Of a stretch of 64,000 nt of DNA, positions 28,801 to 35,999 are shown in pieces. The position numbers and the translations under genes are program-made. How positions within the stretch are numbered: the stretch's first letter is position 1; each line of letters starts with the position of its first letter. Source of the DNA: Agelas oroides (taxonomy: Eukaryota > Porifera > Demospongiae > Agelasida > Agelasidae); assembly GCA_949130485.1 (NCBI GenBank), contig OX422183.1, forward strand, positions 21,941,202-22,005,201, read 5' to 3'. The notes under the pieces were generated by a model. The model saw nothing but the letters and a program-made list of their open reading frames with translations, made no database searches and was not told the DNA's origin.

Positions 28801-31800
28801 ATTAATTGATTTTCACTACTTGCACTAATTCTTGAGTACTCTCTTCCGCAGTCTTGAAGGGAATGGAATTGGAGATTCTGGAGCCACTGCCCTGGCTGAT
28901 GTTCTGAGAGCGAACAAGAGCTTGACAACACTGCAGTAAGTAGCTATCCTGGCCCCATACTGACCTATAAGTGAAGTGTTATGGGCATGATATGGTTGTC
29001 CTGGGTAACAGCGGTCCCTGTATGGTCTCCTTGTACTGTGACAACTGGTGCTAGTAACTACTGTCACTTTCCTCACAGTACTTCTAGTTGAGCCATACCA
29101 GCATCACTGAGTTGTCAGTACACTAGCAACAGAAACATGGAATTTGTACACACATTATGTTGCTATAATAAGAGCAGTGAAAATTAACTAGCCACTATAC
29201 TAAAACACTTTGCATGCGTAAGAATCTGATGTACCAAGTTTTAGTAAAATGTGTTGAAACCCATACGAGTATCATTTGCCCCTTCTGGAGTTATCGTTGC
29301 CATAGCAAGAGAAACATTCTCTCTCCTATTCTACTGACTCTTAGTGATGGCATAAGCCTATGTTAAACCTGACTGACTGTCCCATAATTGATTTTCACTA
29401 CTTGCACAAATTCTGGAGTACTCTCTTGCACAGATTTAGATGGAATGCAATTGGAGATTCTGGAGCCACTGCCCTGGCTGATACCCTGAGAGTGAACAAG
29501 AGCTTGACAACACTGCAGTAAGTAACTATCCTGGCTCCATACTGACCTATAAGCAAAGTGTTATGAGCATGATATGGTTGTCCTGGGTGACAGTGGTCCC
29601 TGTGTGGTCTCCTTGTACTGTGACGACTGGTGCTAGTAACTACTGTCACCTTCCTCACAGTACTTCTAGTTGAAGTCATACCAGCATCACTGAGTTGTCA
29701 GTACACTAGCAACAGAAACATGGAATTTGTACACAGGTTATGTTGCTATGACAACAGCTATGCTATTTACCTAACCAGCATACTGAGGCATTTTGCATGT
29801 GTAAGAATCTGATGTACAAAGTTTTAGTCATATGAAATGTGTTGAAGCCCATACGAGTATCATTTACCCCTTCTGAAGTTACCGATGCCATAGCAATGGA
29901 AACGTTCTCTCTCCTATTCTACAAACTCTTAGTGATGGCATAAGCCTATGTTAAACTGACTGTCCCATTAATTGATTTTCACTACTTGCACTAATTCTGG
30001 AGTACTCTCTTCCACAGTCTTGATGCGAATGAAATTGGAGACTCTGGAGCCACTGCCCTGGCTGATGCTCTGAGAGTGAACCAGAGCTTGACAACACTGG
30101 AGTAAGTAACTGTCCTGGCACCATACTGACCTATAAGCAAAGTGTTATGGGCATGATATGGTTGTCCTAGGTGACAGTGGTGCCTGTGTGGTCTCCTTGT
30201 ACTGTGATGACTGGTGCTAGTAACTACTGTCACTTTCCTCACAGTACTTCTAGTTGGAGCCATACCAGCATCACTGAGTTGTCAGTACACTAGCAACAGA
30301 AACATGGAATTTGTACACACATTATGTTGCTATGACAACAGCAATGGAATTTACCTAACCACCATACTGAGGCATTTTGGATGTGTAAGAATCTGATGTA
30401 CAAAGTTTTTACAACAGATTGCAAAAGTCTAAAGTTGTTCAACAAACCCACAATTCAATAATGAATATGATTATGCATTAAGGAATGGTCATGGTGTCTC
30501 GAAGCTCTGCAGGGCCTTACCACACGTAAACGTATTCCAGTGACCTGCGATGGCGTATGGTGCACCAGAAGGTACTCTTAGGTTTGACATGCAGGCAAGT
30601 AGGTGTAAATCTGAATGTAGATGCCTCTACAGTCAGCAGGGTAGTATAAGCAGGTTCTAGCAAACGCACGGGAGATGTAGATGAGCATCCTAAAAGTGGG
30701 AGACCTACAGCATTGACAGCATATGATGAATTTGTGATAGTGGAAAATATATTAACCCTTTTACCCCGACGCACATGCGCAGAAATCGATCGCATGGTTA
30801 CGAGAGAAGCTAATAAAAAATGGCGATTTTGTGTAGTGTTGATTCATTGCGTTAAAATAGCTGAGTTCAGGCAATGATAGTTAGGCTTGGCTTAGTTGAA
30901 AACAAACCTGCTTTACTCAGAATGTAGTCAGAAGACCTGCTAGTGAAATCTACAACGGTGGAAACGTAGGTACCCGCTGTGTACCTGAAAATGACCGATA
31001 ATACATGGCGAAAGTTGGCAGACAGTTTCAGCAAAGGTACGTTTCAACTGTTGTTGACACGATTAGATAGTATATAAACGATAGAACATGTAGCGTGTGG
31101 ATATAAGCTGTACTGTGGCCAACTACGATCAGCAGGCAAACTTCAAACACGATTTTGAGGGGAAGTCCCTATAGGACACACCAGCTAATTATGCTTCAAT
31201 TGGCTTCCTGTTGCACGTAATAACTAACTCCAAGTCCAAAAGGGCGCAGCGATCACAATAAATAGCGGAACCAAAGTGTGGGCGCATTTGGCTGCTATTG
31301 GGTGTAATGGGTTAACAAGGCCTTCCATACTTATCTGCGAGAGATAGTGCATGACATGAAGCAGGTCACTAGTACTGAGGTAGATGAAGCTACTGTATGC
31401 AGGTTTTTCAATTCTCAAGAAAAAAACTGCAACAAGTAGCACAACAGCGAAGTGCAGATTTGCGATCCGAGTTTGTATCAGATTGCTCTGTTTATAGCCC
31501 AGAAATGTTAGTGTTCCTTGATGAAACCGGATGTGATAAACATTACGTAAATTTGGCTATAGTTTAGTTGGAAAGCGGGCACCCTCTACCTCTCTGCTTG
31601 TGTCAGGTATTCAGCGATTGGGGTTCTCACTGTTGAAGGAATTCCAGACAGCTACATAACATCACAAAGTATAGATGCTGAAAAGTTTGAAGATTTTGTA
31701 GACAAGTGCCTAGTTCGACACCTTATGCCCTTTAATGGAACAAATCCAATCAGTGTTGTTATACTAGATAATGCATCTATGCATCATGTCGATCACATAG

Positions 31801-33476
31801 TACAGATTATTCAAAGTGTTGGAGCCCTAGTTCACTTTTTACCACCCTACTCACCTGATCTTAATCCGATGGAGGACTAGGGATTTTCAAAAATCAAGGG
31901 ATGCTTGAAAGCTAATGAAGCTGCCATCCAGGCTGTACCTGAGCATGAATTGGAAGATTTTATATTAGCTGGATTTGCATCTATAACAAAAGATGATTGT
32001 GTTGGATGGATAAAAAGTGCTGGATATATGTGATAAATAGTAGCTGATATACTGCACGATGTAATTTGTATTCCATAGTTTGTTTAGTTTTGTAAACATA
32101 CTAAGATGCATTGAGTCCTCTCAGATCACACAAAAGGAGGTGCTTTTGCTCTGAAAACTCTAAGCACAGAGTTTTCTCTTAGTTGTTGTAGTGTGCTAAG
32201 CTGCTGTACATATTGTCCACTCAAATTAGCTTTACTTGCAACTGCCTTTTTGGGGTGTGAACCTACATTGCAGGTGGGAGATGCATTTGTACCAGCCATG
32301 AAGTTGTGGAGTACTGTATTCATCACTCTCCTGTAAAATCTTGAAGGCTTCCTCAATATCCTGTTCCTTCTTTGCCCGCTTGCTAACAGATCGGTCTTCA
32401 TCCACACTGTTTGTGCGCTTAGTCTGAGACTTTGCAGCACCACATGTATTAGCATTAGCATCCTTACCATCACACCACAGTATAATAGTGTTATCATGTG
32501 GGTATACAGTGTACATAGCTTCCAAGTCATCAGAGGATTCTATCCAACGCGCTTTGCATTTCCTGGTTTTTCATAATAACCCACACTGAAACCACTACTG
32601 GTATCGGGGACCTGGTCTGCAAAAGTTTCCATCAGTTTCATCTTGAGAACATCAGGTGATGAAAACTTTTCATTGACATGATGCCAATTCCGAACAGAAA
32701 ATAGACTCTTCCGAGTAGGGTTTATTATTCGTACTACATAGTTGTACTTTCTTGTCTCACCAACTGTCCCTAAAAAAGGAAGATGAGCATCATGACCGGC
32801 TCTAAATGGAATAACCAAAAGTCCTAATTAATGCTCACTGTAGAGTGAATACATGTATACACGTATATGCCATGCTTATTACCATACCTCCTCACTGCAG
32901 GAATGAAACAGAGCTTTTTGTATGAGAGAAGTAACCACAACTAGTTAGAGTACTGTATTAAATACCTGAAGTGCTTGGATGGTCCAATTCAAGGGGGGGA
33001 CTTGAAGTTGCTGGCCCAAAATAGTACATTGAGCCATAGTAAGCCGCTGGAGGAGCTGGTCTAGGGTATAAGTGCCATTGTTGCATCGTTTGTTACGGCA
33101 CGGTAAAAATAATTAGATTCATGGATGGTAAATTATTGTGGTTTTTCCAATGTCAGCTTGCTTGTTGTAAGACCCTTTTGCAATCTGCTGTAGTCATGTG
33201 AAATGTGTTGATCGAAACCCATATGAGTATCATTTGCCCCTTCTGGAGTTATCATTGCCATAGCTACAGAAACCTTCTCTCTCCTATTCTACTGACTCTT
33301 AGTGATGGCATAAGCCTATGTTAAGCCCGACTGACTGTCCCACTAATTGATTTTCACTACTTGCACTAATTCTGGAGTACTCTCTGCCACAGTGTTGGAG
33401 GGAATAGAATTGGAGATTCTGGAGCTGCTGCCCTGGCTGATGCTCTGAGAGTGAACAAGAGCTTGACAACACTGGA
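1568..33476 (+). CDS. NLR-type receptor: Death, helical domain, Death, NACHT, LRR array
   Basis: Exons read from the sequence: 1568-1858, 8845-9939, 10007-11552, 11910-11978, 12380-12460, then 84-bp LRR exons starting at 13027, 13610, 14566, 16268, 18122, 18695, 19653, 20227, 21191, 28455, 28852, 29434, 30018 and 33393. All junctions are GT..AG and phases agree: 1 at 1858/8845, 1 at 9939/10007, 2 from 11552 onward. The product would be a cytosolic NOD-like receptor: Death domains for adaptor recruitment, a NACHT ATPase for oligomerisation and LRRs for ligand sensing (family knowledge). The first exon with a start codon and the terminal exon with a proper stop were not found. No frame break was seen in about 4.4 kb of exon sequence, although five distinct kinds of transposable element sit in the introns. 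Whether all LRR exons enter one transcript is unknown. Confidence 0.75.
2726..3014. other. Flank of the gypsy insertion; possible older element end
   Basis: Starts after a TTAA with a strong palindrome (CCCTCGGCGCACATGCGCGAGGG), then a GT-rich stretch of TGTGTCTG repeats. It is interrupted at 3019 by the LTR element and resumes at 7302. Together with 7302-7975 it may be one older element, possibly Helitron-like, but matching termini were not proven. Confidence 0.3.
3020..3190 (+). repeat. 5' LTR of the gypsy element
   Basis: 171 bp, begins TGTCGTAATT and ends TATGACA. A TATATAA box-like stretch lies near 3130. Matches 7131-7301 except about three positions. Confidence 0.95.
7131..7301 (+). 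repeat. 3' LTR of the gypsy element
   Basis: 171 bp with the same termini as the 5' LTR, preceded by a purine tract and followed by the second copy of the CATGT target duplication. Confidence 0.95.
7371..7450. repeat. Short direct duplication
   Basis: About 31 bp (AGAAAGGTATGCCCACAGTG followed by TAATACCGTAG) occurs twice, about 50 bp apart. Function not evident. Confidence 0.8.
7556..7774 (+). pseudogene. Helitron-like N-terminal fragment
   Basis: A 72-residue open frame contains KERDKVRIASKTASETHEQT followed by LHRQEQNQTHLA. The ETxEQxLxRQEQNxxH style is typical of the repeated N-terminal region of Helitron Rep-helicase proteins (recognised by eye). No Rep or helicase domain is present, so this is at most a truncated remnant inside the NLR intron, just right of the gypsy insertion. 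A simple charged hypothetical peptide is the alternative. Confidence 0.35.
7849..7966. repeat. Tandem hairpin repeat, 72-bp period
   Basis: Two copies of GATTAATAGCACTT..ATTCGGCTTC..CCTCA. The first forms a 16-bp stem (AATGTCCAAAATAGCA with TGCTATTTAGGGCATT). This resembles a hairpin near a Helitron 3' end, but no clean CTRR terminus was identified. Confidence 0.5.
7978..8110. mobile_element. Foldback MITE with 23-bp inverted ends
   Basis: GACACTGAGACCAAGGGATC at the left is mirrored by GATCCCGTTGGTCTCAGTGTC at the right. The interior is GC-rich. Same size class as 1266-1402 but with different termini. Confidence 0.65.
8845..9939 (+). CDS. NLR exon: helical N-terminal domain and second Death domain
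   Basis: 365 codons. An in-frame ATG at 8874 offers an alternative start if the upstream Death exon is skipped. Residues about 10-130 form a helical domain (LKEFLESY, YINYMHYYLLEDIVEAF, AKELLQQY) of a kind seen in uncharacterised Death-domain proteins of early animals; its partner is unknown. Residues about 150-250 look like a mixed alpha/beta linker. The last 90 residues are a Death domain (LNDICSEQFLEAFSKDLQDW, IAPYFSIHEWNIKEL, QALLCWKKAEGSTATYYNLL, GEVEALLQKLG). Donor AAG|GTAACT follows 9939 and the intron is only 67 bp. Confidence 0.85.
10007..11552 (+). CDS. NLR exon: NACHT ATPase and winged-helix region
   Basis: About 515 codons. Walker A is GAPGQGKSFL near 10293-10322; Walker B VVFVLDGYHQQ follows near 10510-10542. 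Downstream come sensor-like STYTPNIRR, the helical region LASTPVHLYTLLFVC and FQFSSPLLQQFLAALHV, which fits the end of NACHT-associated winged-helix domains. These are the motifs of a STAND-class nucleotide switch (family knowledge). The Walker B aspartates are fewer than the usual DD/DE doublet: LDG then polar residues. Donor GAG|GTAAGT follows 11552 in phase 2. Confidence 0.9.
11910..11978 (+). CDS. NLR exon: diverged LRR (69 bp)
   Basis: Acceptor CTACAG, donor GAG|GTATCT, phase 2 on both sides. Encodes SFEDCIFSSEGLWSLAAAPF then QELR, a degenerate ribonuclease-inhibitor-type repeat linking NACHT to the LRR array. Confidence 0.6.
12380..12460 (+). CDS. NLR exon: LRR (81 bp), outside the amplified family
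   Basis: Reads SLRDNGLADTGAIALARAL, then QHKSLEEL: a standard RI-type repeat, diverged from the later cassettes and one codon shorter. Donor TA|GTAAGT, phase 2. Confidence 0.8.
13027..13110 (+). CDS. LRR cassette exon 1
   Basis: 84 bp, CTACAG|..|GTAAGT. Variable residues: L-G-R-N-R-I, followed by R-D instead of the usual G-D. Last two bases AA. Confidence 0.88.
13610..13693 (+). CDS. LRR cassette exon 2
   Basis: 84 bp. Variable residues L-E-W-N-G-I. Last two bases CA. The following intron holds a hAT-like MITE, as after exons 6 and 8. Confidence 0.9.
14025..14391. mobile_element. hAT-like MITE, CAGTGGCGTAGG termini (copy 1)
   Basis: Ends CAAGGGCGTAGGAA and TTCCTACGCCACTG, flanked by the 8-bp duplication GCCCAAAC (14017-14024, 14392-14399), the hallmark size for hAT. 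Carries a long C-run near its right end. Also present at 19110 and 20643. Confidence 0.8.
14566..14649 (+). CDS. LRR cassette exon 3
   Basis: 84 bp. Variable residues L-G-R-N-E-I. Last two bases CA. Confidence 0.9.
15122..15974. mobile_element. Non-autonomous TIR transposon in LRR intron
   Basis: Inverted ends CTACTCAGGTGGGTTAAGGC and GCCTTAACCCACCTGAGTAG match over 20 bp. About 850 bp, no transposase recognised. A GGCC sits near both sides but a clean target duplication was not resolved. A similar end motif (CTCAGGTGxGTTAAGG) occurs at 39.33 and 43.77 kb. Confidence 0.75.
16268..16351 (+). CDS. LRR cassette exon 4
   Basis: 84 bp. Variable residues L-W-G-N-K-I, followed by E-D. Last two bases GA. 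Confidence 0.9.
16662..17938. mobile_element. 1.28-kb TIR element in LRR intron, family unassigned
   Basis: Ends GATAGATAATATACCCTCCC and GGGAGGGTATATTATCTATG match at 19 of 20 positions. The 7-bp duplication GTTTTAG (16655-16661 and 17939-17945) agrees with the empty site in sibling introns (AAGTTTTAGTCA). Short open frames on both strands (17136-17363 plus, 17567-17860 minus) match no family I recognise. Confidence 0.8.
18122..18205 (+). CDS. LRR cassette exon 5
   Basis: 84 bp. Variable residues L-G-W-N-R-I; the usually fixed DSGA is DSVA here. The donor is GTTAGT rather than GTAAGT, as in exon 7. Last two bases GA. Confidence 0.85.
18695..18778 (+). CDS. LRR cassette exon 6
   Basis: 84 bp. 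Variable residues L-E-W-N-G-I, followed by E-D. Last two bases CA. Exon and next intron nearly duplicate exon 2 and its intron, 5,085 bp upstream. Confidence 0.9.
19110..19472. mobile_element. hAT-like MITE, CAGTGGCGTAGG termini (copy 2)
   Basis: Same termini, same GCCCAAAC duplication and same intron position as copy 1, differing mainly in the length of the C-run. It was carried here by segmental duplication, not by a new insertion. Confidence 0.8.
19653..19736 (+). CDS. LRR cassette exon 7
   Basis: 84 bp. Variable residues L-G-R-N-E-I. GTTAGT donor. Last two bases GA. Confidence 0.87.
20227..20310 (+). CDS. LRR cassette exon 8
   Basis: 84 bp. Variable residues L-E-W-N-G-I. Last two bases CA. 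Confidence 0.9.
20643..21015. mobile_element. hAT-like MITE, CAGTGGCGTAGG termini (copy 3)
   Basis: Same intron position as copies 1 and 2, with more interior differences. Flanks GTCCAAAC and GCCCAAAC, one mismatch. The shared position marks exons 2, 6 and 8 as one lineage. Confidence 0.78.
21191..21274 (+). CDS. LRR cassette exon 9
   Basis: 84 bp. Variable residues L-W-G-N-S-I. Last two bases CA. The next intron contains the Ngaro fossil. Confidence 0.9.
21684..21832 (+). repeat. Ngaro A1 repeat
   Basis: About 149 bp, starting TGAAGTTTAACAATAG and ending GTGAATAGCCCC. Matches A2 at 27604 with about five or six differences. Confidence 0.88.
24012..24242. mobile_element. Tc1/mariner-type MITE nested in the Ngaro element
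   Basis: TA duplications at 24010-24011 and 24243-24244 flank inverted ends CCGTATAGCTCCAAATTTTT and AAAAATTTGGAGCTATACAG. The interior is rich in AATTTTCGTG motifs; similar motifs occur at 12.54-12.98 kb. Confidence 0.75.
27360..27603 (+). repeat. Ngaro B1 repeat
   Basis: 244 bp starting GGGCCATAAT. Directly abuts A2, as expected for the split-repeat structure. Confidence 0.88.
27604..27752 (+). repeat. Ngaro A2 repeat
   Basis: Direct copy of A1. A spacer of about 170 bp separates it from B2. Confidence 0.88.
27923..28167 (+). repeat. Ngaro B2 repeat
   Basis: Direct copy of B1 with about ten differences. Intron sequence (AATTGACCACAGTGAAGCC) resumes immediately after it. Confidence 0.88.
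28455..28538 (+). CDS. LRR cassette exon 10
   Basis: 84 bp. Variable residues L-E-G-N-G-I. Last two bases CA. The following intron is shortened to about 313 bp by an internal deletion. Confidence 0.9.
28852..28935 (+). CDS. LRR cassette exon 11
   Basis: 84 bp. Variable residues L-E-G-N-G-I, identical to exon 10 there. Conserved ADAL is ADVL and LRVN is LRAN. Last two bases CA. Confidence 0.9.
29434..29517 (+). CDS. LRR cassette exon 12
   Basis: 84 bp. Acceptor TGCACAG|A, so the split codon ends in A, not T. Variable residues F-R-W-N-A-I, the most divergent start. Last two bases CA. Confidence 0.88.
30018..30101 (+). CDS. LRR cassette exon 13
   Basis: 84 bp. Variable residues L-D-A-N-E-I. 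Last two bases GA. Confidence 0.9.
30480..32034 (+). pseudogene. Tc1/IS630-like DDE transposase, decayed
   Basis: An N-terminal helix-turn-helix part is visible around 30.57-30.75 kb (GVNLNVDASTVSRVV, then GRPTALTAYDEFVI). It continues after the nested insert (YLREIVHDMKQVTSTEVDEA). The catalytic core follows: FLDETGCDKHYVN near 31.52 kb, VVILDNASMHHVDHIV near 31.76 kb, then LPPYSPDLNPMED. A TAG follows that glutamate-aspartate, and at least one frame change lies between 31.4 and 31.6 kb. The tail WIKSAGYM ends at 32034. The order D, DN, E fits the DDE_3/IS630 clan. Inactive as it stands. Confidence 0.8.
30756..31311. mobile_element. piggyBac-type non-autonomous element nested in the transposase
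   Basis: TTAA at 30752-30755 and 31312-31315 flanks ends CCCTTTTACC and GGTGTAATGGG. The transposase reading (VENIL..) resumes beyond the second TTAA, as expected for a clean TTAA insertion. Confidence 0.7.
32100..32818 (-). pseudogene. Transposon-borne companion protein, PB1-like region
   Basis: Reads leftwards from an ATG at 32818. First block: MVIPFRAGHDAHLPFLGTVG, then VVRIINPTRKSLFSVRNWHH, then FSSPDVLKMKLMETFADQVP and FSVGYYEK. Next block: RWIESSDDLEAMYTVYPHDN, then IILWCDG. A charged region with SKRAKK (NLS-like) ends it. The pattern KMKLxExF..FxVGYYE..WI.S.DDL..MY..I.LWCDG resembles a PB1/ubiquitin-like fold (inference by eye). The frame changes by one base near 32535. It lies tail to tail with the transposase inside the same inverted repeats, so it is probably an accessory gene of the element. 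Confidence 0.6.
33393..33476 (+). CDS. LRR cassette exon 14
   Basis: 84 bp. Acceptor GCCACAG. Variable residues V-G-G-N-R-I. Last two bases GA. This is the last exon found; the intron-like sequence after it fades out by about 33.93 kb. Unspliced, the donor gives an immediate TAA. Confidence 0.87.
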
Positions 33477-33929
33477 GTAAGTAACTATCCTGGCCTCATA
33501 CTGACCTACAAGCAGAGTGTTATGAGCATGATTTGGTCCCTGTGTGGTCTCCTTGTACTGTGACGACTGGTGCTAGTAACTACTGTCACTTTCCTCACAG
33601 TACTTCTAGTTGAAGCCATACCAGCATGTCAGTACACTAGCAACAGAAACATGGAATTTGTACACACATTATGTTGCTATGACAACAGCAGTACAAATTA
33701 GCTAAACTCCATAATTGGGCATTTAATTACTTTGCATGTGTAAGAATCTGATGTACAATGTTTTACTCATATAAAATGTGTTGAAGCCCATATGAGTATC
33801 ATTGGCTCGTCAGGAAGTAACATTGCCATAGCAACAGAAGCATACTCTCTCCTACTCCATAGTCTATTGCAACCCAGACTGACTATACCATTACCCTACT
33901 AACTAAGCCATAATTATGAAACTGGCCAG

Positions 33930-35797
33930 CCATGCCCTAGGCCTACTGTTACTATGACAAAGCCCACATCATATCTAGCATACCGTATTGCCTTGAATAC
34001 ATGCCTGGGCGTTTATTTCCTTCAGGGCTCTGTAGACCTGGGATCAAATCGGGTTTGCCATTTGTAATACTTGTAAATGCACCAAGTTTATTAATGGTAG
34101 TGTATTATGTAGCAAGAGCCCCTTTCATTTCATAAAGAAGCTAACCTTGACAAGCTTTAACACTTTGCATGCGGAAATTATATACACGTCACCGTTTATT
34201 AATGCAGAAATTAAAATTTATCTGTCTGAGGTCAAAGTGTTGCTTAGCAAGTCCTAGGCCTTGCCAGTGGCCTGATTTGCATAGGTAGCATGTAACAAGG
34301 TGATCACCGCAAGGTAAGCAATTTGTACCTGTTCGAAGCATTATCTGTAGGTGTATATTGTAGCTTACCAGCAATTTGAAATTGCGCCAATTTTCTCATT
34401 TGTTATGTACAGCTCTGATGGACTAAGCACTTTCCAAGTTATTTGAAGCTAGTACTCCAGCCTTATGTAAAATCCGGAAGCCACTTGCTCCCTATGTTGA
34501 AGAAAAAGCTTCGCTTTTACGGCCCTTCTCATAATTCACGAACGACCACAAACTAGCACCGCCCCTTCCACCTTCCCTGCAGGTGATGTAAGTGGAAAGG
34601 TGTGGTCTACACTTATTACTACTCAACAGGAAGGGATTTACCCCAAAGCTCGCTTGGCTTCGCTACTTATCGCGAGAACTCTCCCGTGCCAATATATTGG
34701 TGCATCACACTACGCTTGTACAGCCTGTGCACCAATATATTGGCGCTTCGCGTCGTAAGTGTTAAAATCATTGGCGTTTGCTAGTTCCGTAGCTAGTCTC
34801 GCTATTCCCAATCCTGCAATTGTAGAATCTTACAAGAAGTTGTTAGCTATACAGGCAAACTTTACACCCGGCGTACAAATGAAGCAGGTATTTATTCGAG
34901 GGAGGCTTCTATTTGAGGAAATATGGTAAGTACACCATTACTAGGACAGGCACACTGTTACTAACAGCATGCTCCCATTTACTATACTGTTTGCCCATCC
35001 CCCAAGTTTATTTTAAAACTAGACGAATGCAGGGCATTGTGGGGCGAGCCTGAGCAAGCAGTATGCCAAGGACTACAATTGCACATGCACAGTTCGTGTC
35101 CTTTCACACTTCTTGTCGAGGTGTTGAAGTTGGCGTGGCGTTTAGTAAGAAGTAAAGTTGCTGTTTGTTTACTGTGCCTCATCCGAGTGTATAAATGACA
35201 AAGGCAGTGTTGTACATTATTCACACATCTAAATTGAAAGTCTTCAATTCTTGGCCAACCCACATCTAGTTTTCTGCTTAGGGATGAGAAACAATGAATT
35301 GATTCGGAAGAGGCTAACATGCAATTTTTTGTGTACACAATCACCGTTATGGTTTATCAATTTTTGTTGTAAACAACATGACATTACACTAATACTGATA
35401 TAAAAGTGATGACATAGTATTTCCTGTTTACACATGAGAGCTTACATTGGAGTTTCTATCAACCAAATGAGCTTCAAATGGTGTGTGGTGGTAGTTTTTT
35501 ACACATTGCCAGTGAGTCAGTGGATGTTGGTTGGTTCAGTTTTTCCATTAGGGCTGTGTCATTACTATCTCAACACCATTGTTGGTAGCCACAAAAGTTT
35601 TCCATTTTTTCTATGACATCATGGGTTGAAGTTGCAAGGCCTATTAAAGATCACATGAATCATTCCATTTTCTCTGAGAGTTTCTACTCCAGTTTGCTGA
35701 ACGTCGTGCTGTCTAGAAAAGTCTATATTTGCATCATCATTGCCTCTGGCAGATTGTGTAGTGGAGACAACTGTGGCAAATGCTTCCCATTCTTGCT
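33930..35797. other. Gene-poor stretch after the LRR array
   Basis: No convincing exon. Contains an inverted pair GCCAATATATTGGTGC..GCACCAATATATTGGCGC at 34689-34744 and AT-rich sequence; nothing else recognised. Confidence 0.4.
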
Positions 35798-35805
35798 TAC
35801 CTGGG

Positions 35806-35906
35806 TAGCCTCGTTCCCAGGCTCTCCCTGCTGAGAAGGGCTCTGGCTCTCCCCGCTGAGAAGGGCTCTCCCCCTTCTTAGTGGGGAGAGGCTGGGAGCG
35901 AGGCTA
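35806..35906. mobile_element. Foldback hAT MITE, TAGCCTCGTTCCCAGGC ends (copy 1)
   Basis: Ends TAGCCTCGTTCCCAGGC and GCTGGGAGCGAGGCTA. Flanking TACCTGGG and CACCTGGG match at 7 of 8. Internal CTGAGAAGGGCTCT repeats. Confidence 0.8.
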
Positions 35907-35999
35907 CACCTGGGTACAGTTCACTGAAATCACACAGCTATCGCTTGAATTCTTTGTTGTTAAATTTCACTAGTCACCATACTCTTCAGCAAGCAATCA

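Larger units (their letters stand above)
30412..33190 (+). mobile_element. Tc1/mariner transposon with two genes
   Basis: TA duplications at 30410-30411 and 33191-33192 flank inverted ends CAACAGATTGCAAAAG and CTTTTGCAATCTGCTG; sibling introns show the empty site GTTTTAGTCAT. Plus-strand transposase and a convergent minus-strand second gene fill the element. It is itself interrupted by a TTAA-flanked element at 30756-31311. Confidence 0.85.

Noticed and set aside
13021-30263. A ~90-residue minus-strand frame (STVRKVTVVTSTSRHSTRRP..) repeated in at least ten units
   Set aside because: It is the antisense shadow of the duplicated exon-intron unit. It recurs because the units are near-identical, spans the plus-strand exon and splice sites, and has no family features.
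13027-33476. Reading the LRR array as a non-coding ~580-bp satellite
   Set aside because: All 14 exon segments keep frame, length and splice sites, and change is concentrated in LRR surface codons, which a satellite would not show.
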